Of a stretch of 6,106 bases of DNA, positions 5,907 through 6,106 are shown piece by piece; within the stretch, counting starts at the first letter, position 1, and the number at the start of each line of letters is the position of its first letter. The stretch is from Promethearchaeota archaeon. GTDB lineage: Archaea; Asgardarchaeota; Lokiarchaeia; Sigyniarchaeales; SOKP01. The notes below the pieces were generated by a model. The model made no database searches. It was given only the letters and a program-made list of their open reading frames with translations, and was not told where the DNA came from. Location of the stretch: NCBI GenBank assembly GCA_019057355.1, contig DXJM01000159.1, forward strand, positions 1-6,106. Reading direction: 5' to 3'. The translations under genes and the position numbers were made by a program.

Positions 5907-6106
5907 ATGATATCACCTTTGATTTTGAAACGCTTTTTTTTAGAACTCTATCTCCAGCTTAAAACCGTGGATAAGGGCACGATAGATGTTTGGCAACAAA
6001 TTAATCATATTCCCGTTTTGAAAGAAATATCGAATCATATTGAATTAAGCGATTTTATTGATAATTTTAATTTTATAAGTATTAAGCATGGAAATTATAA
6101 GAAGAA
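5907..6106 (+). CDS. N-terminal part of an unrecognised protein, cut by the window end
   Basis: An open frame runs from the ATG at 5907 to the end of the window without a stop, giving 66 codons; the frame is also open upstream back to a TAG at 5871. The protein begins MISPLILKRFFLELYLQLK and continues with a balanced, coding-like composition such as DKGTIDVWQQINHIPVLKE (22-40) and ELSDFIDNFNFISIKHGNY (46-64). It is probably largely helical at the start. No signal peptide is obvious. I do not recognise the family. In-frame TTG codons at 5895 and 5919 are alternative starts, but no ribosome-binding site favours either. A TATA box at 5781-5790 and a hairpin at 5860-5887 lie upstream. Coding status is inferred from composition and length only; no stop-free competitor is seen on the other strand. 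Confidence 0.55.
   Translation, partial: MISPLILKRFFLELYLQLKTVDKGTIDVWQQINHIPVLKEISNHIELSDFIDNFNFISIKHGNYKK

Noticed and set aside
1..6106. Mobile element, prophage or defence island
   Set aside because: No transposase, integrase, terminal repeats or defence nuclease is seen; the genes look like chromosomal housekeeping and regulatory genes.

Overview
The window looks like a chromosomal segment of an Asgard (Lokiarchaeota-like) archaeon. It is very AT-rich, and several predicted proteins point the same way: a TRM9/ALKBH8-type tRNA methyltransferase, an eL13-like ribosomal protein (a family absent from bacteria), a longin-domain protein with a winged helix, and a 472-residue protein joining a longin-like domain, an Arf/Rag-like GTPase and a roadblock-like domain. 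TATA-like boxes lie about 28-37 nt upstream of most starts, which fits archaeal promoters with very short or no leaders. The taxonomic call is an inference from gene content; there is no rRNA in the window.

Layout. 60-797 (+) is the TRM9-like methyltransferase. It converges, with only 5 bp between stop codons, on a small unrecognised protein (1294-803, -). Next on the minus strand come the eL13-helix-hairpin-helix fusion (2072-1419) and the longin-winged-helix protein (2842-2189). A 119-bp divergent promoter region (2843-2961) holds a perfect 9-bp inverted repeat. It leads rightward to a membrane-anchored, externally facing transglutaminase-like protein (2962-4218, +), which ends in a T-rich tract. 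The longin-GTPase-roadblock protein (5683-4265, -) converges on it. From 5684 to 5906 there is no gene, but there is a TATA box and a hairpin. The window ends inside the beginning of an unrecognised plus-strand gene (from 5907).

How the genes may work together. Two themes appear: translation (tRNA wobble modification and eL13) and a eukaryote-like GTPase/longin/roadblock regulatory module. The genes do not form one operon, since orientations alternate and each seems to have its own promoter. Co-functioning is therefore not demonstrated. The most distinctive items are the three-domain GTPase, in which a G domain is flanked by two folds that normally act as separate GTPase partners, the eL13 protein with an added lysine-rich arm and HhH domain, and the longin-wHTH protein divergent from the transglutaminase gene.
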